Assembly: GCA_008828725.1 (NCBI GenBank) | Contig: MEHQ01002830.1 | Span: 67,501 to 131,500, forward strand | From: Saccharina japonica | Taxonomy: Eukaryota > Sar > Phaeophyceae > Laminariales > Laminariaceae | Reading direction: 5' to 3' | DNA: 64,000 nt | Position numbers and translations under genes: made by a program | Shown here: in pieces, positions 25,419 through 37,343 of the stretch | How positions within the stretch are numbered: the first letter of the stretch is position 1 | Layout of the letters: every line of letters begins with the position of its first letter | The notes under the pieces: generated by a model | The model's input: only the letters and a program-made list of their open reading frames with translations | Told to the model about the DNA's origin: nothing | The model's database searches: none

Positions 25419-25903
25419 ACTTGCTTTCCACATTGGGTGAATTGGGACACAAGAGAAGCCTTGAATACGCAGCAGTTCGATGAATTAAAGAGCGCCGCGC
25501 GCGAAGGCGGTGTTTCTGCAGAAATTAAATCCAACCTTGAAACGCTGTGGGGGAAACGGTGTGACGGCTCCCTCAAAAGAGGAGAACAACAGCGAGCTCG
25601 GGGGGCTTCTTCTTTTAATTCGACTATTGTGATCGGACGCGAGTGGCTCGACAACTGCACCCATGCCAGGGCCTCAGCCTTCGGCGAGTCCCATATAATC
25701 GAAAGTGGGCAGAGCTCAAGCACGTGCGACTTCTGCAACCGGTTGGTTGAAAAAACGTTCGAGGCCGCCATCGCAAGTTTTTCTGGCGTGAAGCCCAAGG
25801 AGCAGTCCGTCCTTTTGGCTGCCAATCTGCACGGGAAGACGACAGAAGAGTTCAAGAAAAACACAAGAAGGGGTGCAACACTCTGTTGTAGCTGCTGCAA
25901 TTA
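25419..25903 (+). CDS. Hypothetical protein or exon with paired cysteines
   Basis: The frame is open from 25,419 to the TAG at 25,901; there is no early ATG (a GTG sits at 25,437), so it may be an internal or terminal exon. It encodes a charged, mostly helical-looking protein with a C-x2-C pair (STCDFCNRL) and a terminal CCSCCN, possibly metal-binding. Codon use looks coding-like and base composition is higher in GC than the flanks. It lies in the spacer between the two duplication units and has no second copy in the window. I do not recognise the family. A fragment of a mobile-element protein is the main alternative. Confidence 0.35.
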
Positions 25904-26146
25904 GGGTGCACGGACGAGGTGCAGTCAGTCGAAGCAACAATAAGGGCGGTTGGTCACGTGGAGTGTGGGGAAGGCTCGCGAGGAATGATTGGGGAAGGGT
26001 GACAACGTGGAAACGTGGGACACCAACAAGCTGTCTTCCTCAGCCCGTGGGGTCTTGCTGGCGTACTGGGTGGGTGAGAGGCCGTCGAAAAATTTGATTC
26101 AGATAAGATGTAATGTAGAAGCCTGCTTGATAACACTGGGCTTGCG

Positions 26147-27163
26147 ATGGCAGCAGACGGTACCGACGATAACTTCATCAACCTCGAAGACCTGGACGGG
26201 CCGTACACGTTAATGGGCGCCGATGACGACAAGGAACCCCCGGATGACGTGCAGTCCTTTACTCCAGCGGACAAAAACCATCCCGAAGGGTCGAGCGACG
26301 AGAATGGCGAGGACGAAACGGAGCGTGACAACACCGGGCGACTTCGTAGATCGGACGACGTAGTTATGTTTGATGATGATGATGACGTCGACTCTGATGA
26401 AACAACACTGTCCCTGGAATGCCCACCGGGTTTAGCCTTTGTCCGCTCACCTCCTGCGGCCCTCGATGCCTCGCTCGTGAAGCGGCACATCATCCTGTGC
26501 CGAGTGTTGGCATGGGTAAAGGGTTTCGTCACACGACAGGCACAGGCACGGACGCGACATGATTATGACTATAGGGTGTTAATCGAGCGAACCGGCACGA
26601 CGCTCAGTATGAGGCTTCTACTCGGGAAGTCCACTGCTGTTGGCGAGGTCGCAGCATAATGTTCGTGGGTGCTACTGGATGAGGCTACTTCGCTTTCGAG
26701 AATGCTTCGACGTGAGCTACTGGCGCGACCGCAGGGAGTGGGCAACCGAGGCATCGGCCGGGGTGATCGCACTGGACGTGGAAAGGAGGACGATGATGAG
26801 GGGGAGAATGGCAGTGAGGAAGGGACACAGGAAGGGAAAGGGGGGTGTGGTTACAGCGAAGAAAGCGGTTTAAACGAGAACAGCAGCAGCAGTGGCAGTG
26901 GTAATGAGGAAGGGGCAGGAGCGGATAAAGGGTGGCAAGGGAGTGACGACAAGAAATGGCGGAAGGAATCGGGTGTGCGCGGTGTAGATGTCGACAGCGA
27001 TAGTGATCTCGTAGAGGGCCGCTTTCCGAAAGCGAGGAAGAGGGTGAAGGCGCGGTGCAGATTCCTGACGACCTTACCAGGACTGATAATTCACGCAAGG
27101 GGAAGGGACGAAGTCGGAAGCATTGTAACTCCGTTGCCGAGCACGTTTCCTCGGCGTCGGTGA
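26147..27163 (+). pseudogene. Acidic protein fossil, probably mobile-element derived
   Basis: From the ATG at 26,147 the frame encodes a very acidic first part (DDDDDVDSDE), then a conserved-looking domain (LDASLVKRHIILCRVLAW ... YDYRVLIER) and WVLLDEA. A Gly/Ser/Glu-rich part follows, ending in a basic stretch (KARKRVKARC). The middle recalls Tudor/chromo-like domains followed by WVLL that I associate with repeat-encoded stramenopile proteins; this is from memory. It appears broken, with about one visible break. Partner exons or element ends were not found. Confidence 0.35.
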
Positions 27164-27696
27164 CCCCCAGTATGAGTACACGCCGATGAGTTCGGACGCC
27201 GAACGTGCGCATGCGCAATCAGTGAGGGACGTACGGTCAATGGCGGCAGTAATATAAGTTACGAGCTGGTTCAGGCATATCACCCAAAATTTCGTCAGTC
27301 ACGAATGCCGCATGCAATAGCAATTCCAATGTCACATATTTGATGTAATACTGACCGCCATGAACAGTGGAAGAGGGTGACGTCGCCTGTTTTTTGTTCA
27401 AGGACCTAGAACTGGCGCTACCGCCGAAAATGTGGCCCGACCAATCACAGGCCTTTAACGTGGACAACAATGGTTAGGCGTTTCCGTAGGAGATCATATT
27501 TAGCCCCATTTTTTTCACTGAACAAGCCGCTTCCAGGTGATCCAAGGCATGTTTGCACAAAGGTTCACGCAAATATTCGAAGATCTGACTGCGTATGATT
27601 ATAATAGGTCATATTTAACGCGCAAACTCGGTTCTATACTAAAACTAAGTAGTTACGAGGCAAGGCCTATTTTTGCACTTTTACCGCACAAAAGTC

Positions 27697-27972
27697 TAAA
27701 TGTCCACGCCGGGTTTTGGAGATAGTCTCTGAAAATTAGTTCGCGTGTTTTTTGCGCCCTACCCAAGCCTTTTACGGATGTTTTTTTTGTTTTTGTTTTG
27801 CCGGAAATTTTGGATCTCTTAAGAGCCAAATTTCCCGAACAGTTACAACACAAACTATATCTGACGGAAAAAAAACAAAACCCCATCCGTTAAAGTCTCG
27901 GGTAGGGCGCATAGAACACGTGTGACAAATTTCAGGGTCTATCTCCAAAAAACCGTGTGGACATTGGCCACT
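27697..27972. mobile_element. Long-TIR foldback MITE
   Basis: About 276 bases with inverted ends of roughly 78 bases: the left starts AATGTCCACGCCGGG, and the right, read in reverse, AATGTCCACACGG. The arms share TTTTGGAGATAG and TGCGCCCTACCC. The loop itself is nearly palindromic (GGAAATTTTGG with CCAAATTTCC), so the whole element could fold into one hairpin. It lies exactly at the left border of unit B. Related half-arms occur near 32,090-32,140 and 6,200-6,255. Confidence 0.75.
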
Positions 27973-28417
27973 GAATATGTTTTGGGCGGTATGCTTGAAC
28001 CAGCCTGAAGATATATGTATCCGAAAAAAACAGACGAAATATGGGGTTTGCAGAGACACTAACAAAAACCGATCAATGTCGCAAACGTGGATGAAAAAAA
28101 CGCCAACAACCTAAAATCGTGCATGTTATACACCAGATACGTGTCATTTACGAGTAAGGGCGGATATAATATATACCTCAGTTAATTACATACAGTCGGA
28201 CAGAGAGACAGACAGACAAGCAGACAGCTGGACGACAGACAAAAAAAAAGACAGACAGACGGAGGGGCAGATAGACAGCTAACAGCTGTTGCGCGTACTG
28301 TTCGTATTCGTTGTGCATGGTGCTACAACCACCCGGCGTTTCCTGGCTGGAGTTTCCCGCGGCAGTTTCATTCAAACTGTTATCGCGCCAAGCTTCGATG
28401 AAGCTCCAACTTCCCGC

Positions 28418-28764
28418 CTGTTTGCGAATTCGTAGGTTGCATTGTCCAGGCAGGTGATACTGACGTAGGTCATCACACCGTCTCTGGCGGTAGGAACAAG
28501 CCATTCGAGGCTGTGCACGCCGGCGGTACCCGCGCATATTCCTTCCACTTCGTTCCCCCCAGCGTCGTCTTTAAGCTCTGAGGGGATGGGCTGCTCGTCG
28601 CTGTCACCCGTGCATCTCATGACGAGCCCGTCAAGCCAGTGCCCGCTCCATACAGTGAGAGAGTACACCCTGGTGCCCGCGGAACACGGAACGTTAACAC
28701 CGGATGCAGATGTAACCGTGAGGCCGACCACGATAGTCCTGATAACGGCGCCAACCACCGCCAC
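28418..28764 (-). pseudogene. Truncated fourth copy of the receptor first exon
   Basis: This 347-base stretch is the unit-B counterpart of the exon at 1391-1045 and still reads through repeats 1-2 (SAGTRVYSLTVWSG, GLVMRCTGDSDEQ). Three things suggest it is not a working gene. The start ATG has become GTG. The donor GT has become GC (AAACAG before GCGGGA). No exon 2, 3 or 4 equivalent could be found on the - strand between it and the end of gene A at 23.3 kb. The duplication border at about 27,980 lies only some 440 bases into intron 1, so the downstream exons were probably never copied. A GC-AG intron or a start codon in an upstream exon would be the alternative reading. Confidence 0.65.
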
Positions 28765-31700
28765 CGCTATTCTAGATTACAGTGTGAAGCAAGAGGGCTA
28801 ATGCAGCTTTCTATATGATGAGTGACTCAACGTGGTCAACGCCCCGGCTCGTCGGCTTCCCAGTAGTGGACCAAATGTTTCTGTCCAAACGCTGCGTATA
28901 ATTATCGGGGGGGAAAAAATGAAATGCGAGTGGACCGCGATACGAGCAAGCCACTTTGTCATAGGGAATATATTTTTTAAATACTCAAAATATTCGGGGG
29001 GGGGGGGGGTTGTGTCACGTCTAGGAGCACCGCGCAAGCACTAACGGTACAGCACAGCACTTTTGATCGACGGAAATCATTCGGACGAACATTGTTCTGG
29101 CCATTGGTGCTGACCGGGACAATAAAACCGTGTTTCTGTCGCTAGGAACTCGAACAGCCTAGTTTGTAACTGTTGCCAACAGTGAGAGTTAGTGGATGTT
29201 ACAGATGCGCTTACTAGATGATACGATAGAATATTTGCTTTTGTTTCTGTTTTCGCCCAATCGCCATAAATAATGTGTGGTCACACGATACGGTCCAATA
29301 GAGCCCGAAACTACCCGAGAGCGTTTCCTCTGGTTTCCCTCTTATTCTTGTGGATAAACAGAGCAACAAAGATATGTGGAAAAGGGACGCAACATACACG
29401 ATAGAGACAGCGCTTTTTGGCTGGAACGTTTTCTGCGTGAGGAGCCTCGTTAAACCATCATCGTCGGAATTGTTTGATTTCTGGTGTTAATTTATATATA
29501 CGAAGTATATTTAATATTTATTCTTTTTAACCATTGGATTGATCAGCGGGAAGAACTTGTATTGTTCCTCCGAAATCCGTTTTTGACTTGCGCTTACAGT
29601 AGTATAGAACTCAAGTGAGGAGCCTCAGAGAAAACATGCAGAAAGCATTGCGGAACGCTCATTGCTAACAATTGTTAATATTTTTTTGTTCGCAAACGAA
29701 ATCAGCAGAATCAATATAATGTAGACAACAGACACTCTGTTTGAAAAAGACCACGGCCCTACTGTAATCGTTGAGTGAAAATAGAACAGAAAAATCAGCG
29801 AGCAGGAGAAAAACGTAAGACCGCAGGAAATACTGTGCAATTGCCCCCAGCACACGAACGTAGCAGTGAAAAACTCAGCACAACAGGTAGGGACCGACAG
29901 TACGTGGCACCAGGTCGGCGATTCGTTACTGATGCCGCTCTTTCTACTGGGACAGAAGCGAATGTCAAATGCGTTCCTGCCTCCCGTTCGGCCGCGATCG
30001 CCTGATGTATGAGTTTCTATCTTGGCGTCGCCTTGAGTGTCGGCAATGATGGGCAGTGTAGCCGCAGGAAGAGACATAGATAGATGAAAAATCGGCAGCT
30101 CTGTCTTGCGCTGTCTGTCAGGCGGCGGTGCATCACCGTTTGCTGCCGCAGCTGTATGGGTCAGATATGTGTATCTGTGGTGGTGCCTGCGGGTATCAGC
30201 ATCTATCGTCTCGCACTATATTGATCTACGTGCCTTTCTTCGGTTCCCGCCATTCGGCCGTCTGCTGCTGCTGCTGCCGCTTGGCAGTCGCTCTTTTTGT
30301 TTTTTTTTTCATTTCTTGCCGCTGCAATGTGTGGTGGTCTGACGTGTTCATACGTCTACAGTCGTTTTTGTTGCTGCCTGTGCTGCCGCGTCCTCGAAAT
30401 AAGCGACCTTCTCATATGTACTACACGCATTGGTGTTGGAGTGGAGGCGACCAATCACACGAGGATGTAGGGGATCCACCGAAGGGTTGCCATCCGCGCG
30501 ACAGTGAGTGCGCGAGGCATTAGCGGCGGCTATCCTGCTGCGGTGCGCGGAGGGCGTCAGGCGTAGTTCTGTGCTGGAGCGCCCACTACGAGTCTGTGCT
30601 TTCGCTCCGCTACAACCGAAATGGGAATATGTGTTATCGTGATGGCTCGAATATAAACGTTAGCGGTATAGTGAAGTACTTTCCGCCGGTAGCACAACCC
30701 ATTCCATCATTCTACGGTCGTAGGTCCTGTGTTAGTGCAGTAAGATGAGCTTTAGCTGTCTCAAAACGGAGTCACCAATGTTGGTCATCGTGCTAGGTAC
30801 GAAATTGGTACTCCATTGCGGCAATAATTTCCCCCGTGGTTGGTAAGGGCACCGCTATACCTTGGAATCATAGAACGCCGTGTGGATGGTTAGACACTGA
30901 ACTCCAGATAACACATCGGAACGAAGAAAATCATATTCGTGAGCGCATCGCACCTTATCGCACGCACGCGTGATCCACGCAACCGGTATTTCAAAGGCCT
31001 TATCTCAGATGCAGCTCAGTCAACGCCATCGCAAGCGGTGTGTAGTGCAATTTTCCTATCGTACTAGCCGTGACGATCAGCGAATCAAGGTGATATCGAC
31101 CCGTTTTAGTCTTCGATCAGGGGCTATTTGTAGGGGTGGCGCTGGCGGTGGAATTTTGGCCTTACTATCCACAGGGCGTTAAAACAATACAAAGCATGGA
31201 CTACCATGTGACACTTACCAAGAACATATTTTACTGGTATGTAACACATTTCCTCGGACGAATTTCACAGCAGAACAATTGTCGGCGCAACGGGGGAACA
31301 GCAAGCGCCGAGCGGCGTATTTATGGACATATCGCCGCGAAATCTTCCCAATAAGCCGACACTTTCTTTGGGTGTTCCCTTAGTTTGACGAGAAGTTGGC
31401 ACACAAATCCGCCCCAGGGTTTGTAGTGGTATCGTATCAGACGTGTGATACGGTGGTCGGAACTAACCCTACCCGTAAGCCTAACCCTACATAAGCCAAT
31501 TCAGACCAACCCTTATCCCGACCCGAAGCCAATCGGACCAAGCCTAACCCTGACCCAAAGCCGATCAGATCTAGCAAGACAAAGACCCGAAGCCAATCAG
31601 ACCAAGGCCCATCCCCGACCCTACGCCAAATAGACAAAATGCTGAATAAATGGGAATATGTGGTACCGGGTTCCGTACAAATTAATTTCGTTTTGTTTTT

Positions 31701-32869
31701 CACAAATTCGATTTCTGCACACCCTAGTTCCACAGTTATTCCAAGTCAAGGCTTTAAAGAACTTAGTGCTAACGGTTCAAATAACTGACTGCGTAGGACC
31801 AACTTCAAGGACAGTTTGGGGCCAATACGTAGTTGATCCATTTACGGAACCCTAGTGGTGATAACACTCTACGGGGCAACGCCGTCCAATTCTCACCTTT
31901 ACCGCAATATGTGTAACCCGTTTCTAAATAAATATATATATATTGTAGTTCAAACGTGCTAAATGAGACCCTCTCGGCCAGTTCACACAGGATGTGTTTT
32001 TTCTCACCCTCCAACTTGTTTCTTAAGTGCATAATTATGGAAAATTTAAACGACAAATATCTGGCGAAAAAGTAAAATAACACACCGTTCGTTAAAGAGT
32101 TGGCAGGGGCGCACAGAACACGCGTGGAAACATGCAGGAGTGTTCTTTATGAAACGGCGTGTTGTCTTTCTTTTTTGTTGGATTCAGCTTGAACAAGCTC
32201 CTTCGAATAAACATAACTGCCCCCGCAACACAACCGAGGGGCGTTGCAGTTTGTCGCGTGTTTTGTGGTGTTGGCTTGTTTGGTGCTTCTACAGCTAGCC
32301 CGGGGTTCCGCTCTTTGCCTGAAAAACAGTATAGGTGAGTGAGTGTAAGTGTTTGTCTGGAGTGTCTTCCTCGTCATAATCGCCCATCCGTGTACCGTAC
32401 AGCACTGCAAAGGGCTGTCCGCTACCGCATTTGAGACGCTTGCGTACGTAAAACCGTTTGCTGGATTTAGCACTTGAACCAGCTCCTTCGAATATAAAGC
32501 AAATTTCCCCCACAGTGCGACGCAAGGAAGTTGGACGCAATTTAAGCCTGCTTCTGGGGCATGCTAAGTTAGATGTGCCCAAGGTTTTCCTGAGGCGCTC
32601 CTCGCGTGAGGAGTTGTATACTATTCCAAAGTCAAAAATCGGATTAAAATCAGATGGAAGGACTGCCCGACGCCCAGTCCCATGGTCGTTAAGCGGCTCG
32701 TTCGGGCAAACAATGTGGTATGAGCACTGCTATGATTAAAACAAATCCGTTTTTGTTTTTATTCTGTTCCGATACTATTATTTGCTGGGATAATTACCAC
32801 TTTATTTGATGCCTCCCTACGGAAATCGATATGTTTAAATATCAAGCTCTGATGCTCAAACCTGCTCCC
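28765..32869. other. Non-coding left half of unit B
   Basis: It matches 1,392-8,600 in patches, lacking the unit-A insertions. The CTGCTGCTGCTG run at 30,262 is short. No conserved frame was found. Confidence 0.4.
31440..31640. repeat. Expanded minisatellite, unit B version
   Basis: It has about five units of roughly 35-40 bases related to CCCGAAGCCAATCGGACCAA, beginning right after the shared ACGTGTGATACGG anchor. The array has grown relative to unit A since the duplication. Confidence 0.6.
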
Positions 32870-33480
32870 TATGGGTAATGTTAGGGATCATCGGTTATGG
32901 TCAACGTTTTTATCTCCGAAGTTGGACCGATCCGGCGCCTTTTTTCACCACGAGAAGTGCTTCTTACTCCAAAACCACTCGATATACTCCTGGTACCTAC
33001 GTACAGTAAAGACGAATATGAAAAAGAGCAGTTTCTCCGGCTGTTGAAACTTTTTGACCTCATATTTTCAAAACGGACGCCGAGCACTGGTAGCTGAACC
33101 CACCCTGGCCTCTACTTCGGCCGTCCGTGGCGTGCTACGTAGCCACAGTAGAGCGTAGGTACCAAATACGAGCTTTGAAACGATCAAAACTCTTTGCTGC
33201 TGAGCACTTTCGTTTCGTGACGTAAAAAACAGCAAGGCCTGCCCTCCCTTGCAGATTAAAGACCACCTTTTGAGACCATTACGAACTAGCTGTACGTTGT
33301 TGGTCGGCCGGACGTCTGGGAATTGTAACTGTAGCCATGCCGTGTTCCGTAAGTAGTACATATATGGTGGCAGTATACCAGAAATAGTATTGCTGTTGTA
33401 AGAAAGACGATATATATACGTATTTTTTCAACACTCAAGTACTGTATTCCCTTGTTTTATGACCAAAGAGGCCCCTTCGA
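32870..33480. repeat. Interspersed block, copy 2 of 3
   Basis: This is the direct unit-B counterpart of 8,660-9,240, with similar order and spacing. Confidence 0.6.
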
Positions 33481-35114
33481 GCAAAACATATGGAAGCAAC
33501 TCAAAAACGAATCAATTTGTTGTTTTTAGTTGCGGTACTATTTATTTCTGGTACCATTTCTACCTGTTCATGACTCACTACGAAAAACGCTATTTCCTGT
33601 AGTATTCTTGTACGCTTTCAACGACCATTTAAAGTAAGAATTGGATTAGTTGAGGCCTCCAGGGGGGCCTCGCCCGGAATAAATCACCCCCGTGCTGAGT
33701 GCATACTCAGCGCGGTGGCGATCCCGGCCGTTGAAGACTACAAACGCAGAAACTACGGTTAATTACCTGTCAGCTGGGTGGGTGGAATGGTCAGAATTGT
33801 TTATCAAAAGCCTCGATGGTTTGGCTTTTGGTCGCCTTTGAAGAGAATGATCTCGTGTGCTACACCATGAGCCAGTAGTTTCGGTTTCTACAAGTGGAAC
33901 CACATCCCTACGATCACGTAGTTCCATTTGGTTGACTCCCGATTTTACTGTAGTATTCTTGTACGCTTTCAACGATCATTTAAAGTAAGTATGGGATTAG
34001 TTGAGGCCTCCTGCCCCAGCCAGTGGTCCTACCCATACTTCCTTGGGCTCTTGAACTATCCGTTGACCATTTGGCTGGGGTTAGATAACTATTTCCTGTC
34101 CATTGTGTCACCCAAACTTACAGTACAACACCTCTACCGCGGAGTGTACGCGGAAAAGCCTTCATGAAAGGCTGGGCAGTGTTAAATCGATGCCTGCCGC
34201 GGAGTCAATGTCCCGCCCCCGTTTGGAAGCATCGGTCGTGTTTTAGATAGGACACCACCGTCAAGACCTACTCGTGGTCGTCCTTATACACTTCCACGAC
34301 ACTTCGTCCGTCTTCAAGCTCCTGATCCTCATGATATCGGCTACAGCCGTACCCGCTACAGATCTACCCGTGTTAACGGTATTTCCCAAGTCATAATGCC
34401 CTGACGGCCGACCGAAGAGTAGTTTTAGATAGCGAAGGTCATGGTAAACATTTGTGTCTAAGTCGCCGTATCGATCAGACGCCGTTTTCATCACGAACAG
34501 TGCCTCTTTCTCAAAACCCACTCGCCATGCCCCTGGCACCCAAAGACGAAATAATAAAATAGCAGTTTCGCCGGCTGCTTATTATACTCTTTTACCCAAG
34601 GGCGCATGGAAAACTATTCCCGAGACCCACACTCCAATTTTTGTGTTTCGGGCCTGCTGGGGGGGGGGGGGTCACCTTAACTAAATCCTATATAAGCCAC
34701 GACTCAACAGTAATTATTATACACAACAAGTGACTTGATCGTAGACTGGGGACTGGGGACGACACTATTATACTTGACTCGACTGGGCATAGAGTCACTC
34801 CATCATTCAGAGCGGCAAGTCTTCTTGGTCTGTTTTTGAGTTTTGGGTACTCTGTGTATGCGAACAAAAGCTTCCTTGCCTGATCCATTTGCCTATTGCA
34901 ACCTGATCCAAATCTAGCAGCATACAAGCCCATATACAACGTATGGTGCAGGTGGCTCGAGCTTTATGCACCTACGAGCCTCTGCTTTGGAAACTAGAGG
35001 AGCTGCGGTACGTTCGAACCAAAACGAGGCGAGATTGCTTTTTGAAACCGTCAAAAACGCGGCGAGAATGGACGCGACGCACGCAACGACGCACGTCGAG
35101 CGCTTGCCACCTAG
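33481..35114. other. Non-coding stretch of unit B with small local duplications
   Basis: The stretch GTAGTATTCTTGTACGC followed by TTTCAACGAYCATTTAAAG occurs twice (33,600 and 33,950). CACCTCTACCGCGG at 34,130 resembles the right end of family R. No gene was seen. Confidence 0.4.
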
Positions 35115-35533
35115 TAGTGTTGGTAAGCAACTAAATTCAGCATGCTTAATCAAGTATGTTTGGCTTACTTTTTTTAAGAATAATCAAAGCACCCATATCG
35201 TGGTTATTAGCTTGTTTTAGCTACATATGGGGTTTAACATACTATACTACTGTAAACGCGATACGGAATAAGTGTACCAGGTATGGGTTTTAGAATGCCC
35301 TTAGTAAACTCTTTAAAAACAAAAGGTGAGTGCGTTTTAGTGTCGAAATATTCGGAAGGTTTCTACTTGTAGTATGGCGGTAATGAAATTCCGTCAAATT
35401 ATATTTATGTAGGTTTTAGTATAAACGCACTAAACGACATACAAAAAGCAACTAAGTTTATTAACCAAGCAACTGTTTTACCCGATAAGCAACAATCAAA
35501 GCAACCCCTTCATTTAGTTGCTTACCAACACTA
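35115..35533. mobile_element. Tc1/mariner-type MITE
   Basis: The ends are a perfect 21-base inverted repeat (GTGTTGGTAAGCAACTAAA plus the flanking TA). The TA at each border fits the TA target duplication of Tc1/mariner elements. It is 419 bases, with no transposase. The perfect arms suggest it is younger than most repeats here. Confidence 0.85.
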
Positions 35534-35765
35534 TTTCCACCTTTCGAACAACCGGGCGCACACATGCACACAGAGAGATCTCCGCCTCGGTTGTGCCCGC
35601 CCCCGAAACATCCCGATTCAAGAGGGGAGGATCCCGGCGCAAGAGTTGTTGGCGCCATGGTAAAATGTGGTATATTTTCAGGCTGCAACGGCCATCAAGT
35701 ATACGACCCAACGACTTACCCATGGAGCACACTAAAACAAAAGTGTATCGTTCCGACAACGCCTC

Positions 35766-35860
35766 TTGTTAATCGACTGACTTCAATACGGCTTCGAAAT
35801 GAGTGTTTAGTACTCATTTTGACGTCTATATGGCTTCGAAACGAGTGTTTAATTTGAGCA
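35766..35860. repeat. Short tandem repeat
   Basis: Two units of about 45 bases share GGCTTCGAAAYGAGTGTTTA. Confidence 0.7.
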
Positions 35861-35939
35861 AAAACTAATTGAACTAAGGGTCAGCTGAGGGGGGGTAGTG
35901 TGGGTCTCGAGAATGTTTGTTTTTGTGCACCCTTATTGC

Positions 35940-36340
35940 ACATTAGATGTTCGACGAGGACGCCGGTGAACCTAGCTGGGTCTCTAGCTCGACCGTCCGT
36001 AGCGTACTACGTGGCCACAGGAGAGCGTAGACCCCGATCGCGAGCTTCGAAATGATCAAAAGTCTTGCTGCAAAGCACTTTCATTCCGTGATGCAAACAC
36101 AGCAATGCCTACTCGTACGTTCCCTTGTGGATACAAGATCCCCAACACCTCCTAGAGAATATAACGAACAAGCTATACGTTGTTGGTCGGTCGGAGGTCT
36201 GAGCATTGAACCTGCAGCTATGTCGTGTTCTGTACGGAGTACTGATATGGTGACTAATATGCCCGAAATAGTATTGCTGCTGTATAAAAGACGAAACAAA
36301 TATATTTTTTAACACTCAAGTATTGTTTGCTTTTATGACC
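35940..36340. repeat. Interspersed block, copy 3 of 3
   Basis: It contains the GTACTACGTGGCCACAG to TAGTATTGCTGCTGTA portion of the block and lies 3 kb downstream of copy 2. This suggests a local duplication inside unit B. Confidence 0.55.
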
Positions 36341-37035
36341 GAAGGGGCCCGCGGTATTAGAAAACAGTCATACGAGGGACCTCGATTTCCCCCCCACCAA
36401 CTCTTGCCAACTATGCTGTAAAGGATTCAGTGATCAATACGAGGTATGTAAACGATGCATATTGCGAACTCAAAGTGTTTTTAATGTTATCTTGAGTACT
36501 TGTTGGAACGTACCTGTACGTAACAGGGCGTAAAATAGGCGTCCGACTCTTGGTGAAATTACCGCACCAAAACGCCCAAGGCGATGTGCGGCTCCCCGCA
36601 GGGGCCCCCAGAGTGCCCCCGGAGATCCCCCGGAGGGCCGCCGGAGGTCGTTTTATTTTTACCATATATGCGTCTCAATGTACTTAGAATGTGCATCTAA
36701 CCCGCTCGGTTTATCCTCTTGTATACGTGGTGCCGGCTGCCTTAAAATGTTCCTCATTTTGCGAAGAAAAGGGGACCAAATTATGGTAAAAAAACATGAG
36801 ACATATTGTCAGCAGATCCTGGCGTTGCCAGCCATTATTCATATGTTAAACCAGCTGGGAATTCACTCTCTCGTTTCGAGTTGCTTGAGGCCTGGAACGT
36901 ACTCAGGCATACGAAAACGGCAACAGTTTCAATCGAATTCTCAAAAAACGTAAAGAACTCTAAGCCAAAAGAGGAAAACAAGACCCAGACATAGCATCTG
37001 AGACGAAACCAAGCGAAACAAAGGCCCAAAGTATT
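36341..37035. other. Non-coding
   Basis: A GC-rich stretch at 36,590-36,650 rich in CCCCCGGAG; nothing else was recognised. Confidence 0.4.
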
Positions 37036-37285
37036 TTTCGCCTGCGGTGAAAAACACGCCAAAATTTGTTTCGTCTGCGGCGCAATAGGTCCAAAAACAA
37101 TTTCGCCTGTGGCGAAAAAGGGCCCCATTGTTTTTCTCCCCTGCGGCGAAAAAGGACCCGCACATTTGTTTTCGCCTCCGGCGGAAAACGTTGCGGCGCA
37201 AGAAAGGCGTGGTGCGGCACAAACCGCACAATGCCTTCGGCCCGTGGTGAAAAAAACGAATTTTGCGAGAAAAAGGTGCGGCAGC
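37036..37285. repeat. Array of short palindromes
   Basis: Six or seven units spaced about 40 bases apart, each centred on a small palindrome of the type TTTCGCCTGYGGCGAAA. Units near 37,037, 37,097 and 37,140 are the clearest. The open frames on both strands come from the repeat. It is followed at 37,315-37,343 by a (GTAC)n run. Confidence 0.65.
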
Positions 37286-37343
37286 GCAACATTTCACCAC
37301 ATATGTTACGCCCTGGTACGTACGTACGTACGTGCGTACGTTC

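Noticed and set aside
37036-37285. CRISPR-like array
   Set aside because: The units are palindromes with degenerate spacers, there are no cas genes, and the host is eukaryotic.
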